A DNA stretch of 64,000 bases from JAKSSM01 sp045629065 (GCA_045629065.1 JAZQQK010000034.1:62001-126000); one strand, 5' to 3'. Shown: positions 35,993 to 46,156, counted from the first letter of the stretch. Notes: a model not told the origin generated them from the sequence alone. A program made the numbers and translations.

Positions 35993-37217
35993 TATTCTTA
36001 TATACTTCGTAAAGCATCTTGAGAACTGCATAGTTGCGGTTCCAATTGCGGTTTACTGAACGACGTGATGAACGAACCACGTATTCACGTCCAGCATATG
36101 ATACTCCAATATAACAAGTTCCGGCAGGATCCTTCTCTGTTCCAGTTCCTGGCTCTGAATAGCCGGTAACTGAGATGCAAAAATCTGAGCCAGATTTTTT
36201 TCTAAGACCTTGAACCATTTCTAATGCAGTTTGTTCTGATACTGCGCTGAATTGCTCGAGTGTCTCTTTTTTTACGCCAAGTTCTTCCATCTTAGCTTTT
36301 TCAGTATAAGTGACTATGCCTTTTTCAAGTACTGAACTAATTCCTGAAATATTGCCTAATGTAGCAGCAAAAAGGCCTGCTGTGCAAGATTCGGCTGAAG
36401 AAATTGTTATATGTTTATTTATTAATAGTTTACCTACAACCTCAACTAAATCTTCATTATCATGGCTGTAAATATGTTGACCGATTAGTTCGTCAATTTT
36501 AACAATCATATCATCAACCGCTTTTATAGCCTCTTCTTTTGTCGGTCTCTTTGATGCAACTCTTAGATAGCACTCTCCCTCTTTTGCATATGTTGCAATA
36601 GTAGGATCTGTTTGGCCATTGATGAGTGGTAATAAATCAGTTTCCATTAAAGACTCGCCATACTCAAATGTCCTAATAAGTTTGTAGTAAATCACACTGT
36701 CCTGCATTTTTTCGAGTCTAGGTTTTACTTCCTTCTCGAACATATTCTTAACTTCTCTAGGTGGTCCAGGTAAAGACATAATCATCTTACCTTTTTGTGA
36801 CATCATAAAGCCAGGAGCAGTACCAGCATCATTAAACAATACCTCAGCAGTCGTAGGCATATAGGCTTGCTTTAAGTTGTTTGGTGTTAGATTATATCCT
36901 CTCTTTTGATATGTCTCTATGAGATATTTCATGCATTCAGGTCGTTCTTCTACCTTATCGCCGAAATACTCAGCTATTGTCTCTTTTGTCAAGTCATCTT
37001 GTGTAGGTCCTAAGCCGCCAGTTGTGATAATAAGATCACAATCTCTAAAAGCATGTTCTAAAGTCTCTTTTAAGCGCTTTGGATTGTCTCCTACAGTGTA
37101 ATGATACATTACATCATAACCTAAATTTTGCAATTCACTTGATAAGTAAGCTGCGTTAGTATTTACAATCTGTCCGAACAGAATCTCAGTTCCAATTGTT
37201 AAAATAGCCGTTTTCAT
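35985..37217 (-). CDS. cinA: CinA family protein (competence/damage-inducible, NMN amidohydrolase type)
   Basis: The 410-residue protein has an N-terminal molybdopterin-binding-like domain (about 1-170; T-I-G-T-E-I-L-F-G-Q-I-V-N-T-N and T-T-G-G-L-G-P-T-Q-D-D-L-T) and a C-terminal CinA/PncC domain (about 255-405; S-A-E-S-C-T-A-G-L, G-Y-S-E-P-G-T). The C-terminal domain deamidates nicotinamide mononucleotide in NAD recycling; the N-terminal part is associated with ADP-ribose pyrophosphatase activity. It follows pgsA by three bases. recA, which usually comes next, is replaced by convergent prfC. Confidence 0.94.
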   Translation of the reverse strand: MKTAILTIGTEILFGQIVNTNAAYLSSELQNLGYDVMYHYTVGDNPKRLKETLEHAFRDCDLIITTGGLGPTQDDLTKETIAEYFGDKVEERPECMKYLIETYQKRGYNLTPNNLKQAYMPTTAEVLFNDAGTAPGFMMSQKGKMIMSLPGPPREVKNMFEKEVKPRLEKMQDSVIYYKLIRTFEYGESLMETDLLPLINGQTDPTIATYAKEGECYLRVASKRPTKEEAIKAVDDMIVKIDELIGQHIYSHDNEDLVEVVGKLLINKHITISSAESCTAGLFAATLGNISGISSVLEKGIVTYTEKAKMEELGVKKETLEQFSAVSEQTALEMVQGLRKKSGSDFCISVTGYSEPGTGTEKDPAGTCYIGVSYAGREYVVRSSRRSVNRNWNRNYAVLKMLYEVYKNIK

Positions 37218-37220
37218 AAT

Positions 37221-37826
37221 TTAGTCCTTAAAAACATGAGCATTTTCAAATGCATAATCAACTCCGCTATATACTGTCATTACAATTGATGCGTATAAGC
37301 AGAATATAGCAAAATAATATAAATAATGTGTAAATCCCGAAAGGAATGCTAAAGCATTATTACTGATAACTTCATTTGCTCTATCCATTGCCATGAATAT
37401 TTGCAATTTAGTACTAAGTGCTTTATGCAAAATAAAGGCTGGAACAGTTATCATCTGTACAACTGTTTTAATTTTACCACTAATGCCAGCAGCAATGACT
37501 TTACCGTTTGAAGCCGCAACAATACGCATGCCTGAGATTAAAAATTCTCTAGCAAGGATAACTATTAGCATCCAACCTTTCACATACTCTGGGATTAATA
37601 AACAAAATGCAGAATATACTAATATTTTGTCTGCAACAGGGTCCATAATTTTACCGTAGTTGCTAGTTAGATTTAGTTTTCTTGCTAATTTACCATCGAT
37701 GAAATCAGTGATAGCTGCGAGTACGAAAATAATAAAAGCAATAAAATAAAAGTCTAACAAATATGCATATATGAAGAATGGTACTGCTATCATTCTAGCC
37801 GTTGTAAATTTATTAGCTATATTCAT
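37221..37826 (-). CDS. pgsA: CDP-diacylglycerol-glycerol-3-phosphate phosphatidyltransferase
   Basis: PgsA makes phosphatidylglycerol phosphate in the membrane. The 201-residue protein has the CDP-alcohol phosphotransferase motif D-G-x2-A-R-x8-G-x3-D-x3-D starting near residue 43, and several membrane helices. GGAGG precedes the ATG, one base after the rimO stop. The length is slightly above the usual 180-195. Confidence 0.93.
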   Translation of the reverse strand: MNIANKFTTARMIAVPFFIYAYLLDFYFIAFIIFVLAAITDFIDGKLARKLNLTSNYGKIMDPVADKILVYSAFCLLIPEYVKGWMLIVILAREFLISGMRIVAASNGKVIAAGISGKIKTVVQMITVPAFILHKALSTKLQIFMAMDRANEVISNNALAFLSGFTHYLYYFAIFCLYASIVMTVYSGVDYAFENAHVFKD

Positions 37827-37827
37827 A

Positions 37828-39132
37828 CTAAACCTCCACTCCGACTAAATCATAGTCGAAAGCATCTGTCACTTTAACATTAACAAAATCTCCAGCCTTT
37901 AATTCTTTATCAGAAGTAAATAGTATAGAATTATCTATTTCAGGGGCATCATATTCTGTTCTACCAAAATATGAGCCATCAGAATCTTTTCCTTCTACGA
38001 GAACTTTTAGTGTATTTCCTACTTCAGTTTGATTATATCCAAGAGAAATATCAATCTGAGATCTCATAATTGCATCAACTCTCTCTTGCTTAATCTCTTC
38101 ATCAATTTGATTAGGCATTTCACCAGCAGGCGTATTTTCTTCTTGAGAATATGCAAAAACACCAAGTCTTGCAAATCTCGCCTCGTTTACAAAATCGTAT
38201 AGTTCATTAAAGTCATCTTCTGTCTCACCCGGAAAGCCAACAATGAAAGTAGTTCTAATGTGTATGTCAGGAATAGCTTTTCTAAGTCTAGAAAGAGTGT
38301 TTTCAATACTTTTGTGAGTTGATCGCCTATGCATAGACTTTAAAACTGGATCAGATACATGTTGAATTGGTATATCAATGTAATGACATATTTTAGGCAA
38401 TTTAGCTATAGTTTCAATTAGTTCATCAGTAATTCTATCCTCATAGCAATACATGAGCCTAATCCATTCAATACCTTCAATATTTACAAGATGTTCTAAC
38501 AACTCAGGTAAAACGAATCTATTATATAGATCAATTCCATAACTAGTAACATCTTCAGCAATTAAAATTAGTTCTTTACATCCAGCTTTAGCAAGTTCTT
38601 CAGCTTCAAAATAGATGTCTTCTATTTTTTTAGATCTAAAATTGCCACGAATATTTGGAATTGCACAATATGTACATCTATTGTTACAGCCCTCAGATAT
38701 CTTTAATGTTGCAGTATATGGATTATCTCCCAAGTATCTATCGTATCTTGGCAGTATGCTATCATACTTGCACGATACATTTACCCTATCCGCTCTATTG
38801 GCTAAAACATCGGGTAATTTCGCATAATCATTAACTCCAAGGAAATAATCAACCTCAGGCAATTCGTCCTTTAAATCGTTAAAATAACGCTCAGAAAGGC
38901 ATCCTGATACTATGAGTTGTTTGCCCTGATCTTTATATTCAGACATTTCAAAAATCTTGTCTATAGATTCTTTTTTCGCATCATTAATAAATCCACAAGT
39001 AACCACAACTATAGCATCTGCGTCTTCTGGGTTTTCAACTAATGAATTACCAGAATTTAAGACATATGCTTTAGCCACTTCTGTATCATTAAAATTTTTA
39101 GGACAACCTAAGGTTTCAAAATATACTTTCAT
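37828..39132 (-). CDS. rimO: Ribosomal protein S12 methylthiotransferase RimO
   Basis: RimO adds a methylthio group to an aspartate of ribosomal protein S12. The 434-residue protein has the N-terminal UPF0004 cluster ligands C10, C46 and C78, the radical SAM motif C149-x3-C153-x2-C156 and a C-terminal TRAM domain. The motif string E-G-C-N-N-R-C-T-Y-C-A-I-P and the neighbourhood ftsK-rimO-pgsA favour RimO over MiaB. Its ATG overlaps the ftsK stop by one base. Confidence 0.95.
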   Translation of the reverse strand: MKVYFETLGCPKNFNDTEVAKAYVLNSGNSLVENPEDADAIVVVTCGFINDAKKESIDKIFEMSEYKDQGKQLIVSGCLSERYFNDLKDELPEVDYFLGVNDYAKLPDVLANRADRVNVSCKYDSILPRYDRYLGDNPYTATLKISEGCNNRCTYCAIPNIRGNFRSKKIEDIYFEAEELAKAGCKELILIAEDVTSYGIDLYNRFVLPELLEHLVNIEGIEWIRLMYCYEDRITDELIETIAKLPKICHYIDIPIQHVSDPVLKSMHRRSTHKSIENTLSRLRKAIPDIHIRTTFIVGFPGETEDDFNELYDFVNEARFARLGVFAYSQEENTPAGEMPNQIDEEIKQERVDAIMRSQIDISLGYNQTEVGNTLKVLVEGKDSDGSYFGRTEYDAPEIDNSILFTSDKELKAGDFVNVKVTDAFDYDLVGVEV

Positions 39133-41657
39133 TAATTATCTGACTTTTCCATTTCTTCAAGCTGTTCTGTGCTGATTAATACTTGTCTTGGGCGTGCACC
39201 ATCTTGTGGACCTACAATTCCCTTTTCTTCCATAATATCAATCATTCTTGCAGCACGGTTATATCCAACTCTAAATCTTCTTTGAAGCATAGAAACAGAT
39301 GCATGACCAGCCCTAACTACTAAATCGATAGCTTCTGGTAATAAATCATCCCCGAGATCCATTCCTTCTTGAACAGAAGTTTCTTCTTGAGGAGCAGAAG
39401 TAATATCTTTATAAACCGGTTCATCAGTCTGTGCTTTAATATAATCAATAACTTTCTTAATTTCGGCTTCTGATACAAATGCGCCTTGAACACGAGTAGG
39501 CGGATTTCCCTGTGGAGCAAAGAGCATATCGCCCTTTCCTACTAATTTTTCAGCACCATTCATATCAAGGATTACTCTAGAGTCAGTCTGCGATGAAACA
39601 GCAAGACCGATTCTTGAAGGAATATTAGCTTTAATTATACCAGTAATTACATTTACTGATGGTCTTTGAGTAGCAAGCACTAAGTGAATACCTGCTGCAC
39701 GGGCGAGTTGTGCAAGACGGCAAATTGACTCTTCAATTTGGGCCTTAGATACCATCATTAAATCTGCTAATTCATCGATAACTATTACGATGTTTGGAAT
39801 TACTCTTTCTGGTTCTCCGTTAGCTCTCATATAATCGTTATATGATTCAAAATTCTTTGCACCAACTTCAGCAAAACACTTATATCTATTAGTCATCTCA
39901 CCTACAGCCCAGTTCAATGCTCTAACTGCACCTGCGGCATCAGTAACTACTGGAGTCATAAGATGAGGCATTCCATTGTATAAACCTAATTCTACACCTT
40001 GTTTAGGATCGATAAGAATCATCTTTACTTCATCCGGTTTTGCTTTGTAGAGAAGTGAAACAATCATACAGTTTATGCAAACTGATTTACCAGATCCAGT
40101 AGAACCAGCAATTAAAACATGTGGTAAGCTCTGTAAATCCGTAACAATGGTTTTTCCACCGATATCTTTACCTAATGCTACACAAATTTTTGATTTATGA
40201 GACTTGAATTCCTCGGAATCAAGTATTTCTTTTAATTTGATTGTCCTAATTGTTGGATTCTCAATTTCGATACCTACAGTTCCCTTTCCTGGAATAGGAG
40301 CTTCAATACGAATTGACTTTGCTTCTAAATTAAGAGCAATATCGTCAGCTAAGCTTTCAATCTTAGAAACTCTAACACCTACAGCAGGCTTTAATTCATA
40401 TCGAGTAACAGTTGGACCTTGTGTAACCTGTACAACTGTAGCATCTACATCGAAACTCTTTAATGTCTGCTCTAACTTTTCAGCGTTATTTTGGAGAATA
40501 GAGTTTGACATCTTAGAACCAGCCAGAGGTCTTTCTAATAAAGAAAGTGGTGGCATCTTATAAGGTTTGCTTGTTCCTTCTAGATTGATTTCGCTAGCAG
40601 ATAGACTTGCTGTCTTTTCTTCTTTTGAAAGTTTAGGTACTGGAGGACATTCTGCAGTTGTAACGACTTCTGCACGCTTCTTTTCAAGTAAAGATGCTTC
40701 GTCATCAATACCATCCATACCGTAGCCGGCTTTAACAACGGTAGCTTCTTCTAAACCATAAGTTCCTGATTTGCTTGGAGTTGTTTCACCAAACAGATTA
40801 TCATCATTCATGAACTTGAGTAAGTTTTCTTTTTTATCCTTTGTTAAAGGTTTTATTTCTGCCTTTTCTGGCTCATAGTCAGGCTGAGAATCTACGATTT
40901 TAATTTCGTGTGTAGGAGTGTAACTAGTAGCCGAATTAGTATTCATTGCGACCTGCACTCCGGATTGGTCTTCTGTGTCATAATCGAGATGAGCGTTTTG
41001 TTTGATAAGCTTTCTTTCCTCAATCTTTTCACCAATCTTTGCAAAAAATCTGGAAAGTGGCGTGTTAACGATGAGCAATAAGCAGATGATAGAAATCACG
41101 ATTGTGAAAATCCAGCAGCCACTTACACCTATCCACTTTAAAAGCAATGAGGCTATAGTCATGCCAAAGAAACCACCGGATGTAATAAGCATTCCAGTCT
41201 TATAGAAAGTTCCTAAGTCTGCCCACTTGATATTGATAGCTTCAACGTCAATAAAGTGAATTGAATTGATTGCACATACCATAATAAACATCACAAACAA
41301 TAGTAAAAATGTCTTAAGCGAAAAGTGTGATGTCTGTCTGGCAAATAGTAAAATGCCAAAAGCTATGAGATAGAAAGGAACAATATAAGCCATCCAGCCA
41401 AACAATCCCTTTAAACCGTTTCCTATTACAAGTCCAAGCTTGCCAGCTCCGTTTGTAAGAGTCGCAACAGCAAAGAAGACACCAATAGCTATAGTAATAA
41501 TAGCCCAAATTTCGTCTACGACGCGCTTGTCAGCACGCTTTTTAGCTTGAATTTCTTGAGCTTTAGCCTTAGCCTTTGACTGAGCTTTTTCCTTTTCAAT
41601 TGTAGATTTATTTTTGGATCCTTTTGGTCTTCCAGGTCCACGTTTTGTTTGTGCCAT
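39132..41657 (-). CDS. ftsK: FtsK/SpoIIIE DNA translocase
   Basis: This 841-residue septal DNA pump starts with a Lys/Arg-rich tail, four to five membrane segments (about 45-195) and a polar linker to about 340. The motor follows, with Walker A G-S-T-G-S-G-K-S near residue 519 and Walker B I-V-I-V-I-D-E-L-A-D. A gamma winged-helix domain at the end (about 775-835, H-A-S-V-S-M-L-Q-R-R-F-R-V-G-Y-N-R-A-A-R) reads chromosome polarity signals. The length suits the SpoIIIE/FtsK type of Bacillota. AGGAGAGG precedes the ATG. Confidence 0.95.
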   Translation of the reverse strand: MAQTKRGPGRPKGSKNKSTIEKEKAQSKAKAKAQEIQAKKRADKRVVDEIWAIITIAIGVFFAVATLTNGAGKLGLVIGNGLKGLFGWMAYIVPFYLIAFGILLFARQTSHFSLKTFLLLFVMFIMVCAINSIHFIDVEAINIKWADLGTFYKTGMLITSGGFFGMTIASLLLKWIGVSGCWIFTIVISIICLLLIVNTPLSRFFAKIGEKIEERKLIKQNAHLDYDTEDQSGVQVAMNTNSATSYTPTHEIKIVDSQPDYEPEKAEIKPLTKDKKENLLKFMNDDNLFGETTPSKSGTYGLEEATVVKAGYGMDGIDDEASLLEKKRAEVVTTAECPPVPKLSKEEKTASLSASEINLEGTSKPYKMPPLSLLERPLAGSKMSNSILQNNAEKLEQTLKSFDVDATVVQVTQGPTVTRYELKPAVGVRVSKIESLADDIALNLEAKSIRIEAPIPGKGTVGIEIENPTIRTIKLKEILDSEEFKSHKSKICVALGKDIGGKTIVTDLQSLPHVLIAGSTGSGKSVCINCMIVSLLYKAKPDEVKMILIDPKQGVELGLYNGMPHLMTPVVTDAAGAVRALNWAVGEMTNRYKCFAEVGAKNFESYNDYMRANGEPERVIPNIVIVIDELADLMMVSKAQIEESICRLAQLARAAGIHLVLATQRPSVNVITGIIKANIPSRIGLAVSSQTDSRVILDMNGAEKLVGKGDMLFAPQGNPPTRVQGAFVSEAEIKKVIDYIKAQTDEPVYKDITSAPQEETSVQEGMDLGDDLLPEAIDLVVRAGHASVSMLQRRFRVGYNRAARMIDIMEEKGIVGPQDGARPRQVLISTEQLEEMEKSDN

Positions 41658-41669
41658 ATTTTCCTCTCC

Positions 41670-42500
41670 TTAGAAAATACAAGTGATTATAACAACAATA
41701 GCTAATGCCCATACATAATATGAGAAGTAACTGAGCTTTTTATTTGAAACAATTTTAACCATTGACTTAATTGCAAATATACCAGAGATTGCAGCTACTA
41801 TCATTCCAACGATAACAGGGCCGAGCTGTGAAACATCAACACCAGATCTTATAGCATCAGGAACTTCTAGAATAACAGAACCTAAAATAGATGGTATTGA
41901 AAGAATGAATACGAATTTAACAGCGAATTCTCTTTCAAGCTTGCATATAATACTAGCAAATAAAGTTGAGCCGGATCTTGAAAGTCCAGGCCAAACAGCT
42001 ATTCCTTGAACAATACCAATAAAGATTGCATTTCTAAAGTTCATTTTTTCAATAGATCTGCAATTATCTTTGCTTCTATCGCTAACATATAAAATAATAC
42101 CAGTTAATATCAATCCAATTGCTACAAAAATTAAAGAACTAAATAATCTAGTTACAAGATCCTCAAATATAAATCCGATGATAGCTGTTGGTATTGTCGC
42201 AACAATTATCATAACTCCGAATTTTCTGAGTGGCTTTTCTTTAAGTTGTAATCCCTTCCCCATAAAGAGATCCGCGATTGTTCTGCCAAGTTCAATAATT
42301 AATGCCCAAATGTCTTTTCCAAAACAAAAGCATACAGAAATTAAAGTTCCGACATGAAGAAGTACCGATAAAAGTAATGCATCATCCGCAGATAAACTGA
42401 ACCAATTTTGTAGAATTGCAAGATGTCCAGAACTAGAAACAGGCAAGAATTCAGCCAAACCTTGAACTAAGCCTAAAATTAACGCTTGAATATAATTCAT
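41670..42500 (-). CDS. uppP: Undecaprenyl-diphosphate phosphatase
   Basis: UppP (BacA) regenerates the lipid carrier for peptidoglycan synthesis and gives bacitracin tolerance. The 276-residue membrane protein has both conserved motifs: G-L-A-E-F-L-P-V-S-S-S-G-H at about 13-25 and P-G-L-S-R-S-G-S-T in the second half. I chose the ATG at 42498-42500 with GGGG upstream; the 14 extra residues of a longer frame are not hydrophobic or conserved. It has its own promoter and precedes ftsK by 12 bases. Confidence 0.94.
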   Translation of the reverse strand: MNYIQALILGLVQGLAEFLPVSSSGHLAILQNWFSLSADDALLLSVLLHVGTLISVCFCFGKDIWALIIELGRTIADLFMGKGLQLKEKPLRKFGVMIIVATIPTAIIGFIFEDLVTRLFSSLIFVAIGLILTGIILYVSDRSKDNCRSIEKMNFRNAIFIGIVQGIAVWPGLSRSGSTLFASIICKLEREFAVKFVFILSIPSILGSVILEVPDAIRSGVDVSQLGPVIVGMIVAAISGIFAIKSMVKIVSNKKLSYFSYYVWALAIVVIITCIF

Positions 42501-42545
42501 AATTTTTCCCCTTTTCCGTGGCAAAACCACATAAATAATCAATTT

Positions 42546-42574
42546 ATTATATCACTTTTAATAATTGTAGGCAA
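42546..42574 (-). promoter_or_regulatory. Promoter of uppP (extended -10)
   Basis: TTGCCT (42569-42574) and TATAAT (42546-42551) are 17 bases apart with TGA before the -10. The -35 overlaps the tail of the rpmF terminator by a few bases. Confidence 0.6.
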
Positions 42575-42601
42575 TAAAAAACCCACGCAATATGCGTGGG
42601 T
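42572..42601 (-). terminator. Intrinsic terminator of rpmF
   Basis: On the minus strand a perfect 9-bp stem (arms 42593-42601 and 42581-42589) with a 3-base loop is followed by TTTTTTATT. Strong terminator 14 bases after the rpmF stop. Confidence 0.92.
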
Positions 42602-42615
42602 CATGTAATCAACTA

Positions 42616-42798
42616 TTAAGCTTCTGTAGCGATAACTTCTTTTCCGTCATAGTAGTTGCAGTTTGGGCAAACTCTGTGAGGAAGCTTAGGCTGCTTGCAC
42701 TGAGGACAAATACATAATCCTGGTTGAGCCATCTTCATATTAGCGGACTTTCTGCTATCTCTCTTTGCGCTTGATGTTCTTCTTTTAGGTACTGCCAT
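42616..42798 (-). CDS. rpmF: 50S ribosomal protein L32
   Basis: The 60-residue protein begins A-V-P-K-R-R-T-S-S-A-K-R-D-S-R, the canonical L32 N-terminus, and has four zinc-type cysteines (C-P-Q-C and C-P-N-C). AGGAGG precedes the ATG. The DUF177/YceD gene that normally precedes rpmF is missing; instead rpmF has its own promoter and terminator as a single-gene unit. Confidence 0.97.
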   Translation of the reverse strand: MAVPKRRTSSAKRDSRKSANMKMAQPGLCICPQCKQPKLPHRVCPNCNYYDGKEVIATEA

Positions 42799-42863
42799 GT
42801 TTCAACACCTCCTGTTAGTTTTTGATTTATGTAAATCATTTGTGAATAATCGTCAACATTAAG

Positions 42864-42892
42864 ATAATACACAATTCTTTTGGTGTTGTCAA
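42864..42892 (-). promoter_or_regulatory. Promoter of rpmF
   Basis: A consensus TTGACA (42887-42892) lies 17 bases from TATTAT (42864-42869) on the minus strand, in the gap between ackA and rpmF. Confidence 0.8.
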
Positions 42893-42917
42893 CAATTATT
42901 TTTCCTAAATTCAAATA

Positions 42918-44117
42918 TTATAAGGACTTAACGATGTTGAAAGTGTCCTTAGCAATCATTAATTCTTCGTTTGTAGGAATTAATACGATCTTAACTCTTG
43001 AATCATCAGTTGAAATAACAGTTTCCTGTCCTCTAACCTTGTTCTTTAATGTATCCATCTTGATTCCTAAGTTTCCTAAGTTATCACAGATAAGTTCTCT
43101 CATAGTAATATCGTTTTCACCTACGCCTGCTGTGAAGATGATTGCATCGCAACCATTCATTTCAGCGATGTAAGCTCCGATGTAGAATCTTACTTTGTGA
43201 GCGAATACTTTAAGTGCAAGGGCGGCTCTTTGGTTACCATCTTCAACAGCAGCTTCAATATCTCTGAAGTCTGAGGAAACTCCGGAAATACCTAAAACGC
43301 CTGACTTCTTATTTAAGATTGTATCCATTTCTTTAGTGCTAAGGCCTTCTTTTTCAGCTACGAAGTTTACGATAGCTGGGTCGATATCGCCTGCTCTTGT
43401 ACCCATTACGAGGCCTTCAAGAGGAGTAAGACCCATTGAAGTATCGATGCACTTACCTCTCTTGATAGCGGATACAGAAGCACCGTTTCCTAAGTGGCAA
43501 GTAATGAGCTTTAAGTCATCTAAGTCGCAGTTCAAAATCTTAGATGCTCTCTCAGCAACATATTTATGTGATGTTCCGTGGAAGCCGTAACGTCTAACGC
43601 CGTACTTTTCATAGTATTCATAAGGTAAAGCGTAGATGTAGCTCTCTGGTGGCATAGTCTGGTGGAATGCTGTATCGAATACAGCTACCATAGGTGCATC
43701 TGGCATCAATTCTTGGCAAGCTCTGATACCAATTAAGTTAGCTGGGTTGTGAAGTGGAGCTAAGTCAGAAACTTCTTCCAAAACCTTCATAACTTCTGGT
43801 GTAATAAGTACGGATTCTGAGTACTTTTCACCAGCGTGTACAACTCTGTGTCCTACAGCACCAATTTCACTCATTGAGGAAATAACGCCGTGTGACTTAT
43901 CTTGAATTGCCATTAATACTTGAGCGATTGCATCTCTATGGTCTTCCATAGGTGTAACGAGTTTGAATTTTTCCATACCAATCTTTTCATGAGTGATAAC
44001 GGAACCTTCAATGCCGATTTTTTCTACTAAACCTTTGCAGAGTAAAGATTCATTAGTCATATCGAGTACTTGATACTTTAATGAAGAGCTTCCACAGTTG
44101 ATTACTAAAATTTTCAT
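42918..44117 (-). CDS. ackA: Acetate kinase
   Basis: AckA interconverts acetyl phosphate plus ADP with acetate plus ATP, a main energy step in fermenters. The 399-residue protein starts [14 protein letters not shown] and has the ASKHA signatures [10 protein letters not shown] and H-L-G-N-G-A-S. I chose the ATG at 44115-44117 with GGAGG upstream. The usual partner pta is not adjacent. A promoter directly upstream makes it independent of tmcAL. Confidence 0.96.
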   Translation of the reverse strand: MKILVINCGSSSLKYQVLDMTNESLLCKGLVEKIGIEGSVITHEKIGMEKFKLVTPMEDHRDAIAQVLMAIQDKSHGVISSMSEIGAVGHRVVHAGEKYSESVLITPEVMKVLEEVSDLAPLHNPANLIGIRACQELMPDAPMVAVFDTAFHQTMPPESYIYALPYEYYEKYGVRRYGFHGTSHKYVAERASKILNCDLDDLKLITCHLGNGASVSAIKRGKCIDTSMGLTPLEGLVMGTRAGDIDPAIVNFVAEKEGLSTKEMDTILNKKSGVLGISGVSSDFRDIEAAVEDGNQRAALALKVFAHKVRFYIGAYIAEMNGCDAIIFTAGVGENDITMRELICDNLGNLGIKMDTLKNKVRGQETVISTDDSRVKIVLIPTNEELMIAKDTFNIVKSL

Positions 44118-44160
44118 GTTTATCCTCCATAAATTTGTTAACAAAATTTACAACTATATT

Positions 44161-44189
44161 ATTTTACAATAAAACACCAACCATTTCAA
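44161..44189 (-). promoter_or_regulatory. Promoter of ackA
   Basis: TTGAAA (44184-44189) and TAAAAT (44161-44166) are 17 bases apart on the minus strand, in the gap between tmcAL and ackA. Confidence 0.7.
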
Positions 44190-44199
44190 GATATTTAAA

Positions 44200-45378
44200 C
44201 TATCTATCAATTATGATTGGCATTTTAACATAATCCGATTCTTTATATAAATCATTTCCTAGAGCTAGATTATAAATATCGCTTGCTTTTATATCAAATT
44301 CTATTGTCTTTTTAATATCATTGAGGCCAACCAAATCCTTATTGATATTAGTTATTATAGGCAATGATTTATTATCAGACTTTTTAACATGTTTTAAATA
44401 AGCTGCCCCTTTGTCGTCAAAAGCTAAAACTCTAATATAGTTAGCAGCAGTTTTAACATCTTCTCTCGTGATTCCAAGCAATATATTTGTGAGTGTGCGT
44501 CTAATTCGAGTATCCGTGTAACGTTTTGATTTTAAAGAAATGATCATATCATCGTAACATGACCATTTTCTAAAATCACGTTTAATAATACTACCTAATC
44601 CTTCTTCAGCACCAAAACATTTATTCATCTCATCTGACGATAAGGACAATGCTTTTTCCATAAAAATATTAAAGAATAACTCATTATTCGCAAGCTTTTG
44701 ATTTTGTAATGCTTCAAAAGTCACTTTTGGTAGTAATTTATCGACACTTTCACTATTTGTTATCATAGCTCTAATAGCGCTTGCAGAGGCATAGCTACCA
44801 TTAGCATTTAAATCATTATACTCCACTCCTATTCGTTCTATCATTACAGGAGTGGCATTTTTAATGTCCTTTAAATATTCAATTGCTAAAACATTGTTGG
44901 ATTTTGACAATACATCACTATAATCAGTGTTAGTCAAAGTCGAAATAGCTTCTTCGCGTGCTCTAGGATAGGTAAAACCTTGTTTTACACGGGCTTTAAT
45001 CTCATCTTCGATAAATTGCTCATTTTCAACTAGAAGGCGGCTTATTTCAACGATTTTTTCCGGGTTACTTTCTACTCCAAAACAAATGTCGTCCGCATTT
45101 AAAGCTTCTAATATTTCAATCCCGGCTTTAGCAAAATATCCAGCATTATTACAAGCAAATATCGTTGGCATTTCGACAACAAGATTAATGCCATTTTTGA
45201 CTGCAATTTCAGCTCTATTCCACTTATCAAGAAGTGCAAGCTCACCTCTTTCAGTAAAGTCCCCAGAAATAACTGCAATCGAAACATCGGCCCCAGTGAT
45301 TTCAAGGGACCGATTAAGATGATACATATGTCCATTGTGGAACGGATTATATTCCGCTACTATTCCGCAAGCTTTCAT
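44200..45378 (-). CDS. tmcAL: tRNA(Met) cytidine acetate ligase TmcAL-like protein
   Basis: The 392-residue protein begins with A-C-G-I-V-A-E-Y-N-P-F-H-N-G-H, the nucleotidyltransferase motif of the TmcAL (YlbM) family, and has the G-E-L-A-L-L-D-K-W and C-F-G-V-E-S segments. TmcAL activates acetate with ATP to acetylate cytidine 34 of elongator tRNA-Met. Its position just before ackA fits acetate metabolism, although the two have separate promoters. The family is clear; activity rests on the Bacillus homologue. Confidence 0.9.
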   Translation of the reverse strand: MKACGIVAEYNPFHNGHMYHLNRSLEITGADVSIAVISGDFTERGELALLDKWNRAEIAVKNGINLVVEMPTIFACNNAGYFAKAGIEILEALNADDICFGVESNPEKIVEISRLLVENEQFIEDEIKARVKQGFTYPRAREEAISTLTNTDYSDVLSKSNNVLAIEYLKDIKNATPVMIERIGVEYNDLNANGSYASASAIRAMITNSESVDKLLPKVTFEALQNQKLANNELFFNIFMEKALSLSSDEMNKCFGAEEGLGSIIKRDFRKWSCYDDMIISLKSKRYTDTRIRRTLTNILLGITREDVKTAANYIRVLAFDDKGAAYLKHVKKSDNKSLPIITNINKDLVGLNDIKKTIEFDIKASDIYNLALGNDLYKESDYVKMPIIIDR

Positions 45379-45379
45379 T

Positions 45380-46156
45380 TTACTCCTGGTCTAACAATTC
45401 AAATGATCTTGTAATGAACTCTTCTTTAGGTGATGAATTTAAAATAGTAATAGTTCCTGGTTCAGTAGAATCAGTTTCAACACCAGCCTCAATTATCCTT
45501 CTTCTAAGTTCTGAAGATGTACCCTTACTTCCGTCGATAAGCAAAATACCCTTTCCTACATACTCTTGTATTTCTTTCTTTAAGAAAGGATAATGCGTGC
45601 ATCCTAAAACGATTGATTCTGTGTCTTCGGTCAGCACAGGTTTCAAATAGTTGTCTAAATAATTAAATATTTCTTGTTTTGAAAATCCTCCACGCTCAAC
45701 AAAATCCATTAGTCCAGGGCAAGCGACGACTTGAACATCAACTTCTCCCTTATATTTTTCCATTAGGTTAATGAATTTATCTTGTTTGACTGTTGTAGGT
45801 GTGGCGATTACAATAACGCGACCACCTTGATTACAAACTACAGCCGGTTTAATGGCTGGTTCAATACCAATAATTGGAAGATCCGTATATTTTGCTCTTA
45901 AGTCACTAATTGCAGCTCCTGTAGCAGTATTGCAAGCTACAGTAAGTGCTTTTATGCCTTGATTTAATAGCTTATCAACTACTGAAAAAGTGAGTTTTTT
46001 GATTTCCTCAGTAGAACGAATCCCATAAGGCGCATTAGCAGAATCTCCATAATATAAAAAGTCTTCGTTAGGCATGAGCTTAATTGCTTCTTTCATAACA
46101 GAAAGTCCGCCTAAACCGGAATCCATGAATCCAATTGGTAAATGTTTTTTATCCAT
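45380..46156 (-). CDS. murI: Glutamate racemase
   Basis: MurI supplies D-glutamate for peptidoglycan. Starting at the ATG at 46154-46156 the protein has 258 residues, near family length, with M-D-S-G-L-G-G-L-S-V near the start. The two catalytic cysteines lie in V-A-C-N-T-A-T-G and G-C-T-H-Y-P-F. The chosen start has AGGGA upstream and overlaps the preceding acidic gene by eight bases, so translation is probably coupled. Confidence 0.95.
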   Translation of the reverse strand: MDKKHLPIGFMDSGLGGLSVMKEAIKLMPNEDFLYYGDSANAPYGIRSTEEIKKLTFSVVDKLLNQGIKALTVACNTATGAAISDLRAKYTDLPIIGIEPAIKPAVVCNQGGRVIVIATPTTVKQDKFINLMEKYKGEVDVQVVACPGLMDFVERGGFSKQEIFNYLDNYLKPVLTEDTESIVLGCTHYPFLKKEIQEYVGKGILLIDGSKGTSSELRRRIIEAGVETDSTEPGTITILNSSPKEEFITRSFELLDQE

